From: Campylobacterales bacterium
Lineage (GTDB): Bacteria; Campylobacterota; Campylobacteria; Campylobacterales; JALSKU01
Direction of reading: 5' to 3'
Length of the DNA stretch: 5,312 bases
NCBI GenBank assembly: GCA_027038335.1
Contig: JALVWI010000006.1
Coordinates: 1-5,312 of the forward strand
The notes under the pieces were generated by a model. That model ran no database searches, was not told the origin of the DNA, and was given only the letters and a program-made list of their open reading frames with translations. Position 1 is the first letter of the stretch; every line of letters begins with the position of its first letter. The position numbers were made by a program, and so were the translations under genes. This document shows positions 1 through 5,312 of this stretch, piece by piece.

Positions 1-15
1 TTTCTAATTTTATCT

Positions 16-1395
16 TCAAAGTCCCATTTTACCCGGATTTAGTATATTGTTTGGATCAAATGCTTTTTTTATAGATCTAAAAAGCTCCATTTCCGCTTCA
101 CTAAAAGCTATATTCATAAAAGGAGCTTTGCTTAGTCCTATACCATGCTCACCGCTAAGAGTTCCTTCAAGTTTAACCGCTAGTTTGAAAACTTCTACTA
201 TGGCTTCATGACCTTTTTCAAGCTCCTCCTCTTTACTTCCATCTACCATGACATTAACATGTACATTACCATCACCTGTATGACCAAAACATGGTATCTT
301 TACGCCATATTTTTGTGAGATTTCTTTAATGCCTTGTAAAACTTCCGGAAGTTTAGCTCTTGGAACAGTTATATCTTCATTTAATTTTTTGCTTCCGTAT
401 ATAGTGATACTTTGACTGGCATTTCTTCTTGCAAACCACAAATCATTAGCTTCATTTTTATCTTTTGCTATTTTAAAATCCACACAACCGTTTTCACTAA
501 AGCCTTTTTGTATCTTTTCAAGTTGTGTATCAAGCTCGATCTCTAAGTCTCCATCTACATCACATATCAAAATAGCTCCGGCATCGACCGGTAAACCTTT
601 GTGAAACTTCTCTTCAACCGCTCTTATGCTAAGATTGTCCAAAAATTCCATAGCTACCGGTGTTACTCCACTTGCCATTGTTTTAAATACTGCATTCATA
701 GCATCCTCAACACTTTTAAAAACTCCCATAGCTGTCTTGGTTAAAGCCGGATATGATAAAAGTTTTAGAGTGATTTCTGTAATGACTGCCAAAGTTCCTT
801 CACTAGCTATCAAAATACCTGCTATATTGTATCCTGCGACATCTTTTATAGTTTTTTTACCGGCTCGTATGATTTCTCCATTTGGCAAAACTGCTCTCAA
901 TGCCATAACAAAGTCTTTAGTGATACCATACTTTGCCGCTCTCATACCGCCTGCATTTTCACTGACATTTCCTCCAAGAGTAGAGTAATCTTGACTAGCA
1001 GGGTCAGGTGGATAAAAAAGTCCTACCTCCTCGACTGCTTTTTGCAATTCTTTATTTATTACTCCGGGCTGAACTCTTGCAACCATATTTTGCATATCAA
1101 TTTCTAGGATTTTATTCATGTGTTTTTCAAAGCAGAGCATTATACCGCCGTTTGCAGGAAGTGCACCGCCTGTAAAACCGCTACCTGCACCTCTTGGAGT
1201 TATAACTATCTTCTTTTCATTGCAGTACTTGAGTATCTTGCTAACATCCTCTTCATCTCTTGGAAAGATAACAGCATCAGGTTCATATCTGTTTTTGGTA
1301 GCATCATAAGAGTAAGCTATCAAATGAGCCTTGTCATCATAAATATTTTCTTTGCCTACTAAGTTTTGAAAAAATTCTATATCTTGTTTAGTCAT
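16..1395 (-). CDS. glcD: FAD-linked 2-hydroxyacid oxidase, GlcD family
   Basis: The 459-residue product is a flavoprotein of the glycolate oxidase GlcD / D-lactate dehydrogenase family, which oxidises a 2-hydroxyacid to a 2-oxoacid and passes electrons to the respiratory chain. The N-terminal FAD-binding half shows PRGAGSGFTGG (67-77), PPDPAS (129-134) and GGNVSENAGG (141-150). The C-terminal half has GHTGDGNVHVN (371-381) and SGEHGIG (414-420); by family analogy H372, H379, E416 and H417 lie at the active or metal site. It ends in the typical FDPNNILNPGKMGL and is full length. The ATG is chosen because an AAGG Shine-Dalgarno lies 6 bases upstream, inside the last codons of the preceding gene. 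Only 3 bases separate the two genes, so they should be co-transcribed and probably translationally coupled. No glcE or glcF is visible, though the downstream side is cut off. The substrate (glycolate, D-lactate or another 2-hydroxyacid) cannot be read from the sequence. Confidence 0.93.
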   Translation of the reverse strand: MTKQDIEFFQNLVGKENIYDDKAHLIAYSYDATKNRYEPDAVIFPRDEEDVSKILKYCNEKKIVITPRGAGSGFTGGALPANGGIMLCFEKHMNKILEIDMQNMVARVQPGVINKELQKAVEEVGLFYPPDPASQDYSTLGGNVSENAGGMRAAKYGITKDFVMALRAVLPNGEIIRAGKKTIKDVAGYNIAGILIASEGTLAVITEITLKLLSYPALTKTAMGVFKSVEDAMNAVFKTMASGVTPVAMEFLDNLSIRAVEEKFHKGLPVDAGAILICDVDGDLEIELDTQLEKIQKGFSENGCVDFKIAKDKNEANDLWFARRNASQSITIYGSKKLNEDITVPRAKLPEVLQGIKEISQKYGVKIPCFGHTGDGNVHVNVMVDGSKEEELEKGHEAIVEVFKLAVKLEGTLSGEHGIGLSKAPFMNIAFSEAEMELFRSIKKAFDPNNILNPGKMGL

Positions 1396-1398
1396 TTT

Positions 1399-2109
1399 TT
1401 ACCTTAAAAGCATTTTATAATGATTGGCATAATTTACTATCTTTGACTTTCCGAAGCTAAACCATGAAGCATCTATATCTTTTATCCTTGAATAAAACGG
1501 TACTATGGTTTTGCCGCTGTTTGTATGTAAATTTTCTTGTTTTATAACTTTAAAGCTATTGCAGTCCACAAAATATCCATGAGCGTTGATGGCAAAATAT
1601 AAAAGTGAAAATGAATAATCTTTGCACATATTTTGAAAATCTTTCCTATTTGGTGAAGGGTTATTGTCAGCATAAAGTTTTGCCGCAAAAAGGTCTGGAT
1701 GAAGCCAACTTATATCATTATGCTTCGTGATAACTTCTTTGTAAGTTTTATAGTTTGGCGTGATAGCTAAAGCATGATTGTAAAGATAGTTAAGTATCAC
1801 AGTATCTCCAACGCTTGGAAGTATCTTAGGAACCGGTAAAACATTTTGTTTCAAATCATCAAATTTTTTAAATCTTATCTTTATATAGTTGCTATTTTTA
1901 TCTATAACTATTGCCTTTGCTACTATCGTAGAGTGTTCTTTGGAGTAATGATGTACAACTATTCCGCTTGAGCCTATTTTGACATCGGATGAATTTTTTA
2001 TAGTTGCTATGTTGCCGTCAATAGAGAGGATTTTTGTCTTGTACTCTAAAAATTTTGCATTTAAAAGTGTTAAACTAACGATAAAAATAGAAAAAAATAT
2101 CTTTTTCAT
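1399..2109 (-). CDS. secreted protein with PGBA_N (plasminogen-binding N-terminal-like) domain
   Basis: The 236-residue protein begins with a clear signal peptide: MKK, a hydrophobic stretch at 4-17, and likely cleavage after NA at residue 18. It is therefore expected in the periplasm or at the cell surface. The rest has no membrane segment. The early part looks beta-rich (about 20-110, with repeated short Ile/Val strands and SVGDTVILNYLYNHALAI at 99-116), followed by WLHPDLFAAKL (135-145). It keeps two cysteines, C162 and C183, which could pair. I recognise the family from its sequence style and its position between an M23 peptidase and glcD, where H. pylori has pgbA. The match covers only the N-terminal domain: there is no long charged C-terminal tail, and the protein ends in Arg. 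Plasminogen binding should not be inferred, and the true function is unknown. The start is supported by GAAAGG at 2115-2120, 5 bases before ATG. It is the first gene of an operon with glcD. Confidence 0.82.
   Translation of the reverse strand: MKKIFFSIFIVSLTLLNAKFLEYKTKILSIDGNIATIKNSSDVKIGSSGIVVHHYSKEHSTIVAKAIVIDKNSNYIKIRFKKFDDLKQNVLPVPKILPSVGDTVILNYLYNHALAITPNYKTYKEVITKHNDISWLHPDLFAAKLYADNNPSPNRKDFQNMCKDYSFSLLYFAINAHGYFVDCNSFKVIKQENLHTNSGKTIVPFYSRIKDIDASWFSFGKSKIVNYANHYKMLLR
1402..1405 (-). promoter_or_regulatory. ribosome binding site of glcD inside the upstream gene
   Basis: On the minus strand AAGG lies within the final Leu-Arg-stop codons of the PGBA_N gene, 6 bases before the glcD ATG. 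Ribosomes ending the upstream gene would sit on this site, which suggests translational coupling. Confidence 0.6.
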
Positions 2110-2135
2110 AAAAACCTTTCATAAATAATTGTAGT

Positions 2136-2141
2136 ATTATA
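2136..2141 (-). promoter_or_regulatory. -10 box of the PGBA_N-glcD operon promoter
   Basis: A perfect TATAAT on the minus strand lies 26 bases before the ATG at 2109, giving a leader of about 20 bases that contains GAAAGG (2115-2120). There is no convincing -35 hexamer (the expected spot reads AGCAAT). This is common for housekeeping sigma promoters in Campylobacterota, which rely on the -10 and T-rich upstream DNA. It is the only candidate seen for the two-gene operon. Confidence 0.5.
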
Positions 2142-2159
2142 CTGAAAGTGGATTAAAAA

Positions 2160-2188
2160 TTGCTTTTAGAACAATAAAAGGATATAAT
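2160..2188 (+). promoter_or_regulatory. promoter of the M23 peptidase gene
   Basis: TTGCTT (2160-2165) and TATAAT (2183-2188) are separated by exactly 17 bases, matching a sigma-70-type promoter with a partial -35. Initiation would fall near 2195, leaving a leader of about 55 bases before the ATG at 2251. The -35 side faces the divergent promoter of the PGBA_N gene; the two -10 boxes are 41 bases apart, so polymerase footprints would overlap. Confidence 0.55.
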
Positions 2189-2198
2189 TCCAAAATAA

Positions 2199-2233
2199 TA
2201 ACTGATGTTACGCACTATATTTAGCGTCAGTTA
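2199..2233 (+). promoter_or_regulatory. imperfect dyad in the leader of the M23 peptidase gene
   Basis: TAACTGA (2199-2205) is complementary to TCAGTTA (2227-2233). Inside it CGC (2211-2213) pairs with GCG (2224-2226), with a 5-base bulge (2206-2210) and a 10-base AT-rich loop. It lies just downstream of the predicted start of transcription and ends 2 bases before the Shine-Dalgarno region. It could be an RNA hairpin affecting translation or a protein-binding operator. Neither is shown, and chance is possible in such AT-rich DNA. Confidence 0.3.
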
Positions 2234-2235
2234 AT

Positions 2236-2244
2236 AAAAGAGGA
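2236..2244 (+). promoter_or_regulatory. ribosome binding site that fixes the peptidase start
   Basis: AAAAGAGGA is a strong Shine-Dalgarno. It ends directly against an in-frame TTG at 2245, which leaves no spacer, but is 6 bases from the ATG at 2251. The ATG is therefore the start, and the two codons before it are leader. Confidence 0.8.
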
Positions 2245-2250
2245 TTGAAA

Positions 2251-3441
2251 ATGAGATCTATTTTTTTTATATTTTTGATCATTAGTAGTTATTTATTCGG
2301 TGCTACAAAGTTAGTAGAGCAAAAGTGGGAAAAAGGGAAAACTTTTCTAAATTTTTTACAAGACCATAAAATACCTAAAAAGCTTTATTATGATCTTGAT
2401 GCAGGCAACAAAGAGTTAACTACTGAGATAACTTCCGGTACTAGATACCAAATATTACAAAATGACAAGGGTGAGATAGAGCAAGTTTTGATACCGGTGG
2501 GTGAAGAGTTGCAGATACATATAGGTAAGCAAAATGGAAAATATTTTATGAATCTTTTGCCTATTGTTTATGAAACAAAACATAAAGTTCTCGAAACAGA
2601 GATAAAATCTTCACCATATAAAGATATAGTAAGATTGACAAACAATCATCTTCTTGCTAATGAATTTATCCAATCATATAAAAATAGTATAAATTTTAAA
2701 AAAGATATCAGAAAGGGCGATAAACTTGTTATCGTATATACTCAAAAAGTAAGGCTTGGAAGACAGCTTGGCAATCCTATCATAGAAGCTTCCATGATAG
2801 AAACAAGAGGAGTAAAACACTATATCTATAGATATAAAGGCAGATATTATAATAAAAAAGGAAAAGAATTAGAAGGTTTTTTTCTTTCTCAGCCTTGTAG
2901 ATATACAAGAATATCAGATGGATTTACATATAAAAGATGGCATCCTATACTCCATATATATAGAGCCCATTTAGGTATAGACTTTGCAGCTCCCATCGGT
3001 ACTCCCGTCCATGCCGCAGGTGATGGAAAGATCATCTTTGCCGGAAGAAGAGGGGGATATGGAAATTGTATCATTATAAAACATGTAGGCGGTTATAAAA
3101 CTCTTTACGGTCATTTAAAAAAGTTTGCAAGAGGTATAAGAAGAGGAAGATATGTAAAAAAAGGAAAGACCATAGGCTATGTCGGCTCAACCGGGCTTAG
3201 CACTGGTCCGCATCTACACTTTGGACTATATAAAAATAATCATGCTATAAATCCTGCAAATACTATAAATGTAGTAAAAAATAGTTTAAGAGGTAGAAAA
3301 AGAAGAGAGTTTTTGAGTTATGTTAGAAAATACAATAAAGAGATACAAGTTGCTATAAATGACAAAGTTACTCCAAAAAAAGAGGAAGCTTTTGCTTTTT
3401 ATATGAATGTAAAAAGAGCTAAAGATATTTCCAATAATTAA
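2251..3441 (+). CDS. secreted M23 (LytM) peptidoglycan peptidase, Csd3/HdpA/Pgp3-like
   Basis: The 396-residue protein has an N-terminal signal peptide (MRSIFFIFLIISSYLFG, cleavage near 17-19), so it acts in the periplasm. Residues of about 20-210 form the N-terminal regulatory region seen in Csd3-type enzymes, including a LysM/OapA-like RKGDKLVIVYTQ (154-165). The LytM domain is complete: HLGID gives zinc ligands H240 and D244, YGH gives H288, and TGPHLHFGLY gives H321 and the third ligand H323. A basic tail follows (RGRKRRE, 347-353). Length and layout match H. pylori Csd3/HdpA (about 400 residues), a DD-carboxypeptidase/endopeptidase required for helical shape, and C. jejuni Pgp3. The same neighbours (PGBA_N protein and glcD) support orthology. 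It is transcribed divergently from those two genes and its stop overlaps that of aguB by 4 bases. The exact bond cut is inferred from the family. An OapA/NlpD-type endopeptidase is the alternative. Confidence 0.9.
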   Translation: MRSIFFIFLIISSYLFGATKLVEQKWEKGKTFLNFLQDHKIPKKLYYDLDAGNKELTTEITSGTRYQILQNDKGEIEQVLIPVGEELQIHIGKQNGKYFMNLLPIVYETKHKVLETEIKSSPYKDIVRLTNNHLLANEFIQSYKNSINFKKDIRKGDKLVIVYTQKVRLGRQLGNPIIEASMIETRGVKHYIYRYKGRYYNKKGKELEGFFLSQPCRYTRISDGFTYKRWHPILHIYRAHLGIDFAAPIGTPVHAAGDGKIIFAGRRGGYGNCIIIKHVGGYKTLYGHLKKFARGIRRGRYVKKGKTIGYVGSTGLSTGPHLHFGLYKNNHAINPANTINVVKNSLRGRKRREFLSYVRKYNKEIQVAINDKVTPKKEEAFAFYMNVKRAKDISNN

Positions 3442-4316
3442 TCATCATATCGTTTAAGGATAGTTTGATAATTATCAATTCTCCTATCTCTTAAAAATGG
3501 CCAAATATCTCTTCTTTGTTTGGTATGGTCTGTATCAAGAGAGACTATTTGGCAAATTTCATTTTTATCATCAAGTCTGCAAAGTATCTCACCTCCGGCA
3601 TCACAAGCAAAAGAGTTGCCCCAAAATCTAATGCCTTTCAAACAACCGCTTTCATCTTTTTCAAAACCCACTCTATTGACTGATATAAGAGGTAAACCGT
3701 TGGCTATAGAGTGAGATCTTTGCACTGTTATCCAACTATCAAGTTGTCTTTGCTTTTCTTCCTTGTTGTCTTCATCAAACCATCCTATGGCAGTAGGATA
3801 GATAAGGATTTCAGACCCTTTTAGAGCCATTATCCTAGCAGCTTCAGGATACCATTGATCCCAACACACCAAAACCCCAAGTCTGCCCACACTTGTATCA
3901 ATCGGCTCAAATCCTAAATCTCCCGGAGTGAAGTAAAATTTCTCATAAAATCCGGGATCATCAGGGATGTGCATCTTTCTATATTTTCCGGCAATTCTAC
4001 CGTCTTTTTCAAATACTATCGCACTATTGTGATAAAGTCCGGGAGCTCGTTTTTCAAAAAGTGAGGTGACTAAAACTATCTTATGCTCTTTAGCAATATT
4101 GCTCCAAAACTCTATATCTTTTTGAAAACTATCTGCTTTTTCAAAGTTTTTTGTATCTTCATTGATGCAAAAGTATCTATCTTGATGCAATTCTTGAAGT
4201 ACTACGAGTTTAGCATTTTGTCCTTTTGCTTTTTTTATAAGTTCTAAAGTTTTTTCTATTGTTTTTTGCTTGTTGTCATGAAAAGCTTGTTGGATAAGTG
4301 CTACTTTTATGACCAT
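3438..4316 (-). CDS. aguB: N-carbamoylputrescine amidase
   Basis: The 292-residue protein is a carbon-nitrogen hydrolase of the nitrilase superfamily. It is predicted to be cytosolic and to hydrolyse N-carbamoylputrescine to putrescine, CO2 and ammonia, the last step of the arginine-agmatine route to polyamines. The catalytic triad is visible: E42 in VLQELHQ, K114 in KYRKMHIPDD and nucleophile C151 in VLVCWDQWYPEAAR; E126 in FYEKFYF is the usual supporting glutamate. The long conserved stretches HIPDDPGFYEKFYFTPGD (116-133) and FWGNSFACDAGG (231-242), together with the RRDIWPFLRDRRI ending (268-280), are typical of AguB rather than of general nitrilases. Length is normal for the family. The ATG has AAGG 7 bases upstream and an extended -10 promoter above it. 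The agmatine deiminase (aguA) and arginine decarboxylase genes are not in the window. It converges with the peptidase gene with no space for a terminator between them. Confidence 0.92.
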   Translation of the reverse strand: MVIKVALIQQAFHDNKQKTIEKTLELIKKAKGQNAKLVVLQELHQDRYFCINEDTKNFEKADSFQKDIEFWSNIAKEHKIVLVTSLFEKRAPGLYHNSAIVFEKDGRIAGKYRKMHIPDDPGFYEKFYFTPGDLGFEPIDTSVGRLGVLVCWDQWYPEAARIMALKGSEILIYPTAIGWFDEDNKEEKQRQLDSWITVQRSHSIANGLPLISVNRVGFEKDESGCLKGIRFWGNSFACDAGGEILCRLDDKNEICQIVSLDTDHTKQRRDIWPFLRDRRIDNYQTILKRYDD

Positions 4317-4346
4317 TTCTATGCCTTTTAAAATATTTGTAAGTAA

Positions 4347-4355
4347 ATTATATCA
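4347..4355 (-). promoter_or_regulatory. extended -10 promoter of aguB
   Basis: The minus strand reads TGATATAAT, a perfect extended -10 (TG-N-TATAAT), about 30 bases before the aguB ATG. Transcription would begin near 4340, with a short leader containing AAAAGG (4324-4329). No good -35 is visible, which fits an extended -10 promoter. This suggests aguB is transcribed on its own and not only by read-through from the Kbp-like gene. Confidence 0.55.
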
Positions 4356-4397
4356 TAGCAATTTTTCTGAAGCTAAATTACTGTAACGGTTTGGTTG

Positions 4398-4437
4398 TTT
4401 ATGTTTAGGGATGTGCAATTACACCCCTAAACATAAA
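4398..4437 (-). terminator. strong hairpin after the Kbp-like gene, probable terminator without U-tract
   Basis: TTTATGTTTAGGG (4398-4410) is the exact reverse complement of 4425-4437. In minus-strand RNA the helix continues through a G-U pair (4424/4411) and three more pairs (4421-4423 with 4412-4414), giving 17 unbroken pairs around a 6-base loop. In plus-strand RNA the same place has an A-C mismatch. It starts 9 bases after the stop codon at 4447. The flank read after the helix is CAACCAAACC, so the classic run of U is missing. It may be an atypical terminator or a 3'-end stabiliser of the upstream transcript. Confidence 0.6.
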
Positions 4438-4446
4438 TATGATAAA

Positions 4447-4872
4447 TTATAGTTGAGGTATGACTATGGTTTGTCCGGGATAGATTTTATTGGCATCTTT
4501 TATAACTTCTTTGTTTGCTTCAACTATCTTAACATATTTAGAGCCGTCTTTATAGTAATGTTCAGCTATTTTCCAAAGTGTATCTCCTTTTTGGATAACA
4601 TATAGTGTCTCTTCTTTGGCATTTTTAAGCTCACTGGTATCAACTTTGCTTACACCTTCAATATTGCCGGCTATAAGTGCAACTTTTGCAGCAGTTTCAC
4701 TATCTTTTGCATTTCCTTTTACCTTAACGGTATCCCCATTTACCTCTACATCTAGGTCATCAACAGGTGTCGAATCAAAACTATTTTCGATCTCACTTTT
4801 TACAGCTTTATTATCATCACCTTCTCCAAGTAACTTTTTGCCTGCATTTTTGATAAATTCAAAAAAACCCAT
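4447..4872 (-). CDS. kbp: BON-LysM protein, Kbp/YgaU-like potassium-binding protein
   Basis: The 141-residue protein has the Kbp layout. It has a short amphipathic start (MGFFEFIKNAGKKLLGEG, 1-18), a BON domain at about 22-82 (including DDLDVEVNGDTVKVKGNA and the AGNIEGVSKVDTS end), and a C-terminal LysM at about 91-139 (YVIQKGDTLWKIAEHYY ... IYPGQTIVIPQL). It has no signal peptide or membrane segment, so it should be cytoplasmic despite the LysM. E. coli Kbp (about 149 residues) binds K+ and changes shape on binding; a potassium-related role here follows by family, and no metal-binding residue can be pointed to. The start is firm: AAGGAG lies 5 bases before ATG, and an extended -10 lies just above it. 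It stands alone between a MutS-like gene (51-base gap) and aguB, and is followed by a strong hairpin, so it is probably a single-gene transcript. Another BON-LysM protein without K+ binding is the alternative. Confidence 0.88.
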   Translation of the reverse strand: MGFFEFIKNAGKKLLGEGDDNKAVKSEIENSFDSTPVDDLDVEVNGDTVKVKGNAKDSETAAKVALIAGNIEGVSKVDTSELKNAKEETLYVIQKGDTLWKIAEHYYKDGSKYVKIVEANKEVIKDANKIYPGQTIVIPQL

Positions 4873-4898
4873 TTTATCTCCTTTTAAAAATTTTTGGT

Positions 4899-4907
4899 AT
4901 TATAGCA
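4899..4907 (-). promoter_or_regulatory. extended -10 promoter of the Kbp-like gene
   Basis: The minus strand reads TGCTATAAT, a perfect extended -10, about 27 bases before the ATG at 4872. The upstream promoter DNA overlaps the end of the MutS-like gene. The predicted leader is about 20 bases and holds a strong AAGGAG site (4878-4883). Confidence 0.6.
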
Positions 4908-4923
4908 TTTTATTCTTTTAATT

Positions 4924-5312
4924 TTAATTTTTCATTATCTGTTCATATATGTCTTTTGCAAAACTTGTTTGTAAAGGGGGTGCAGGGAGTATCTTGAAGT
5001 CTCTTTTTCCATCTTCATTTCTATTTGCTCTTAAAAATAGGCTGTTATCTAGCTTTTTTTGATAAAAATAGTTGGATAATTCATACATGTGAGTTACAAA
5101 CAATACTCTTATATCTTTTTTTAGCAGTGCAAGGATGATATTTTTGGCTATTTGAGAGCCTTCAAATTCATTGGTAGATGCAAAAGATTCATTAAAAAGT
5201 ATAAGTGCATTTGGATGGATATGCTCTATGATTTGGCTCATCCTTAAAAGCTCTTCATCAAATTTTCCGCTTTTTAGAGTTTTATCCTCCTCTTTTTTAA
5301 AGTGTGTAAAAA
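4924..5312 (-). CDS. MutS-superfamily ATPase, C-terminal part (gene runs off the window)
   Basis: The frame stays open from the TAA at 4924 to the window edge, giving 129 codons including one partial; the ATG at 5239-5241 is internal, since conserved sequence continues upstream of it. What is present is the second half of a MutS-type ABC ATPase. It has a signature segment SGKFDEELLRM (5239-5271), a Walker B/D-loop segment ALILFNESFASTNE (5167-5208) with the catalytic Glu at 5188-5190, and the H-loop VLFVTHMYEL with His at 5089-5091. Walker A lies outside the window. The protein stops soon after the ATPase (FKILPAPPLQTSFAKDIYEQI), with no Smr nuclease domain, so it is not MutS2. The NESFASTNE form, unlike DEIGRGTS of MutS1, points to the less-studied MutS-like group known from many anaerobes. 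A role in DNA repair is inferred from the superfamily only; the MSH subgroup cannot be fixed from this fragment. Confidence 0.85.
   Translation of the reverse strand, partial: FTHFKKEEDKTLKSGKFDEELLRMSQIIEHIHPNALILFNESFASTNEFEGSQIAKNIILALLKKDIRVLFVTHMYELSNYFYQKKLDNSLFLRANRNEDGKRDFKILPAPPLQTSFAKDIYEQIMKN

Noticed and set aside
626..988. Open frames on the plus strand within glcD (also at 1118-1362) and within other genes (3520-3714, 4616-4921)
   Set aside because: They are antisense to well-supported conserved genes, have no recognisable domains and show no good ribosome binding context.
2245..2250. In-frame TTG start two codons before the peptidase ATG
   Set aside because: The Shine-Dalgarno ends directly against this TTG, leaving no spacer, whereas the ATG at 2251 has an ideal 6-base spacing and begins a normal signal peptide.
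3465..3478. Perfect 14-base palindrome TTGATAATTATCAA, similar to part of a Fur-type box
   Set aside because: It lies inside the aguB coding sequence near its 3' end (codons around Ile-Asp-Asn-Tyr-Gln), far from any promoter, and is made of common AT-rich codons. It has no loop or U-run for a terminator.
4882..4896. Short AT inverted repeat (TTTTAAAAATTTTT) in the kbp leader
   Set aside because: It consists of A and T runs only, would be a weak helix, and is what is expected by chance in this base composition; a terminator for the MutS-like gene is not supported.
5239..5241. ATG as the start of a small 105-residue gene at the right edge
   Set aside because: The same frame continues upstream to the window edge with conserved MutS signature residues (SGKFDEELLR), so this Met is internal to a longer gene.

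Overview
This AT-rich window carries six protein-coding genes, packed tightly and almost without spacer. Several things suggest a member of the Campylobacterota (Helicobacter/Campylobacter/Sulfurimonas relatives): base composition, Lys/Ile/Asn-rich proteins, A/T-rich leaders with TATAAT boxes but poor -35 boxes, and gene content and order. From memory, the block of M23 peptidase (Csd3/HdpA/Pgp3 type), PgbA N-domain protein and GlcD recurs in H. pylori (around HP0506-HP0509) and C. jejuni (around Cj1213c-Cj1215). The genus cannot be fixed from this sequence alone.

Layout. Positions 16-2109 (minus strand) hold a two-gene operon: a secreted PGBA_N-domain protein followed after 3 bases by a GlcD-type FAD-linked oxidase. 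A 141-base divergent promoter region (2110-2250) separates it from a plus-strand gene (2251-3441) for a secreted M23 peptidoglycan peptidase. That gene converges with minus-strand aguB (3438-4316, N-carbamoylputrescine amidase); the two stop codons share the four bases TTAA. Upstream of aguB, still on the minus strand, is a Kbp/YgaU-like BON-LysM protein (4447-4872). It has its own extended -10 promoter and a strong hairpin 9 bases past its stop codon. The right edge holds the 3' part of a MutS-superfamily ATPase gene (4924 to beyond 5312). Its reading frame runs off the window, so the methionine at 5241 is internal.

How the genes work together. The peptidase and the PGBA_N protein are both predicted to be exported, and may both act on the envelope. 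The M23 enzyme trims or cuts peptidoglycan and, in relatives, controls helical cell shape. GlcD oxidises a 2-hydroxyacid in central carbon and respiratory metabolism. AguB makes putrescine from agmatine-derived N-carbamoylputrescine. Kbp is a cytosolic potassium-binding protein in E. coli. The genes on the right share a strand but seem to be transcribed separately.

I see no mobile element, CRISPR array, tRNA or rRNA, phage gene or defence cassette. No stretch longer than 300 bases lacks a gene. Nothing here amounts to a clearly new system. The points worth a second look are modest: the strand-asymmetric hairpin after kbp, the Asn-containing Walker B of the MutS-like ATPase, a dyad in the peptidase leader, overlapping divergent promoters, and a PGBA_N protein without the long tail of its namesake.
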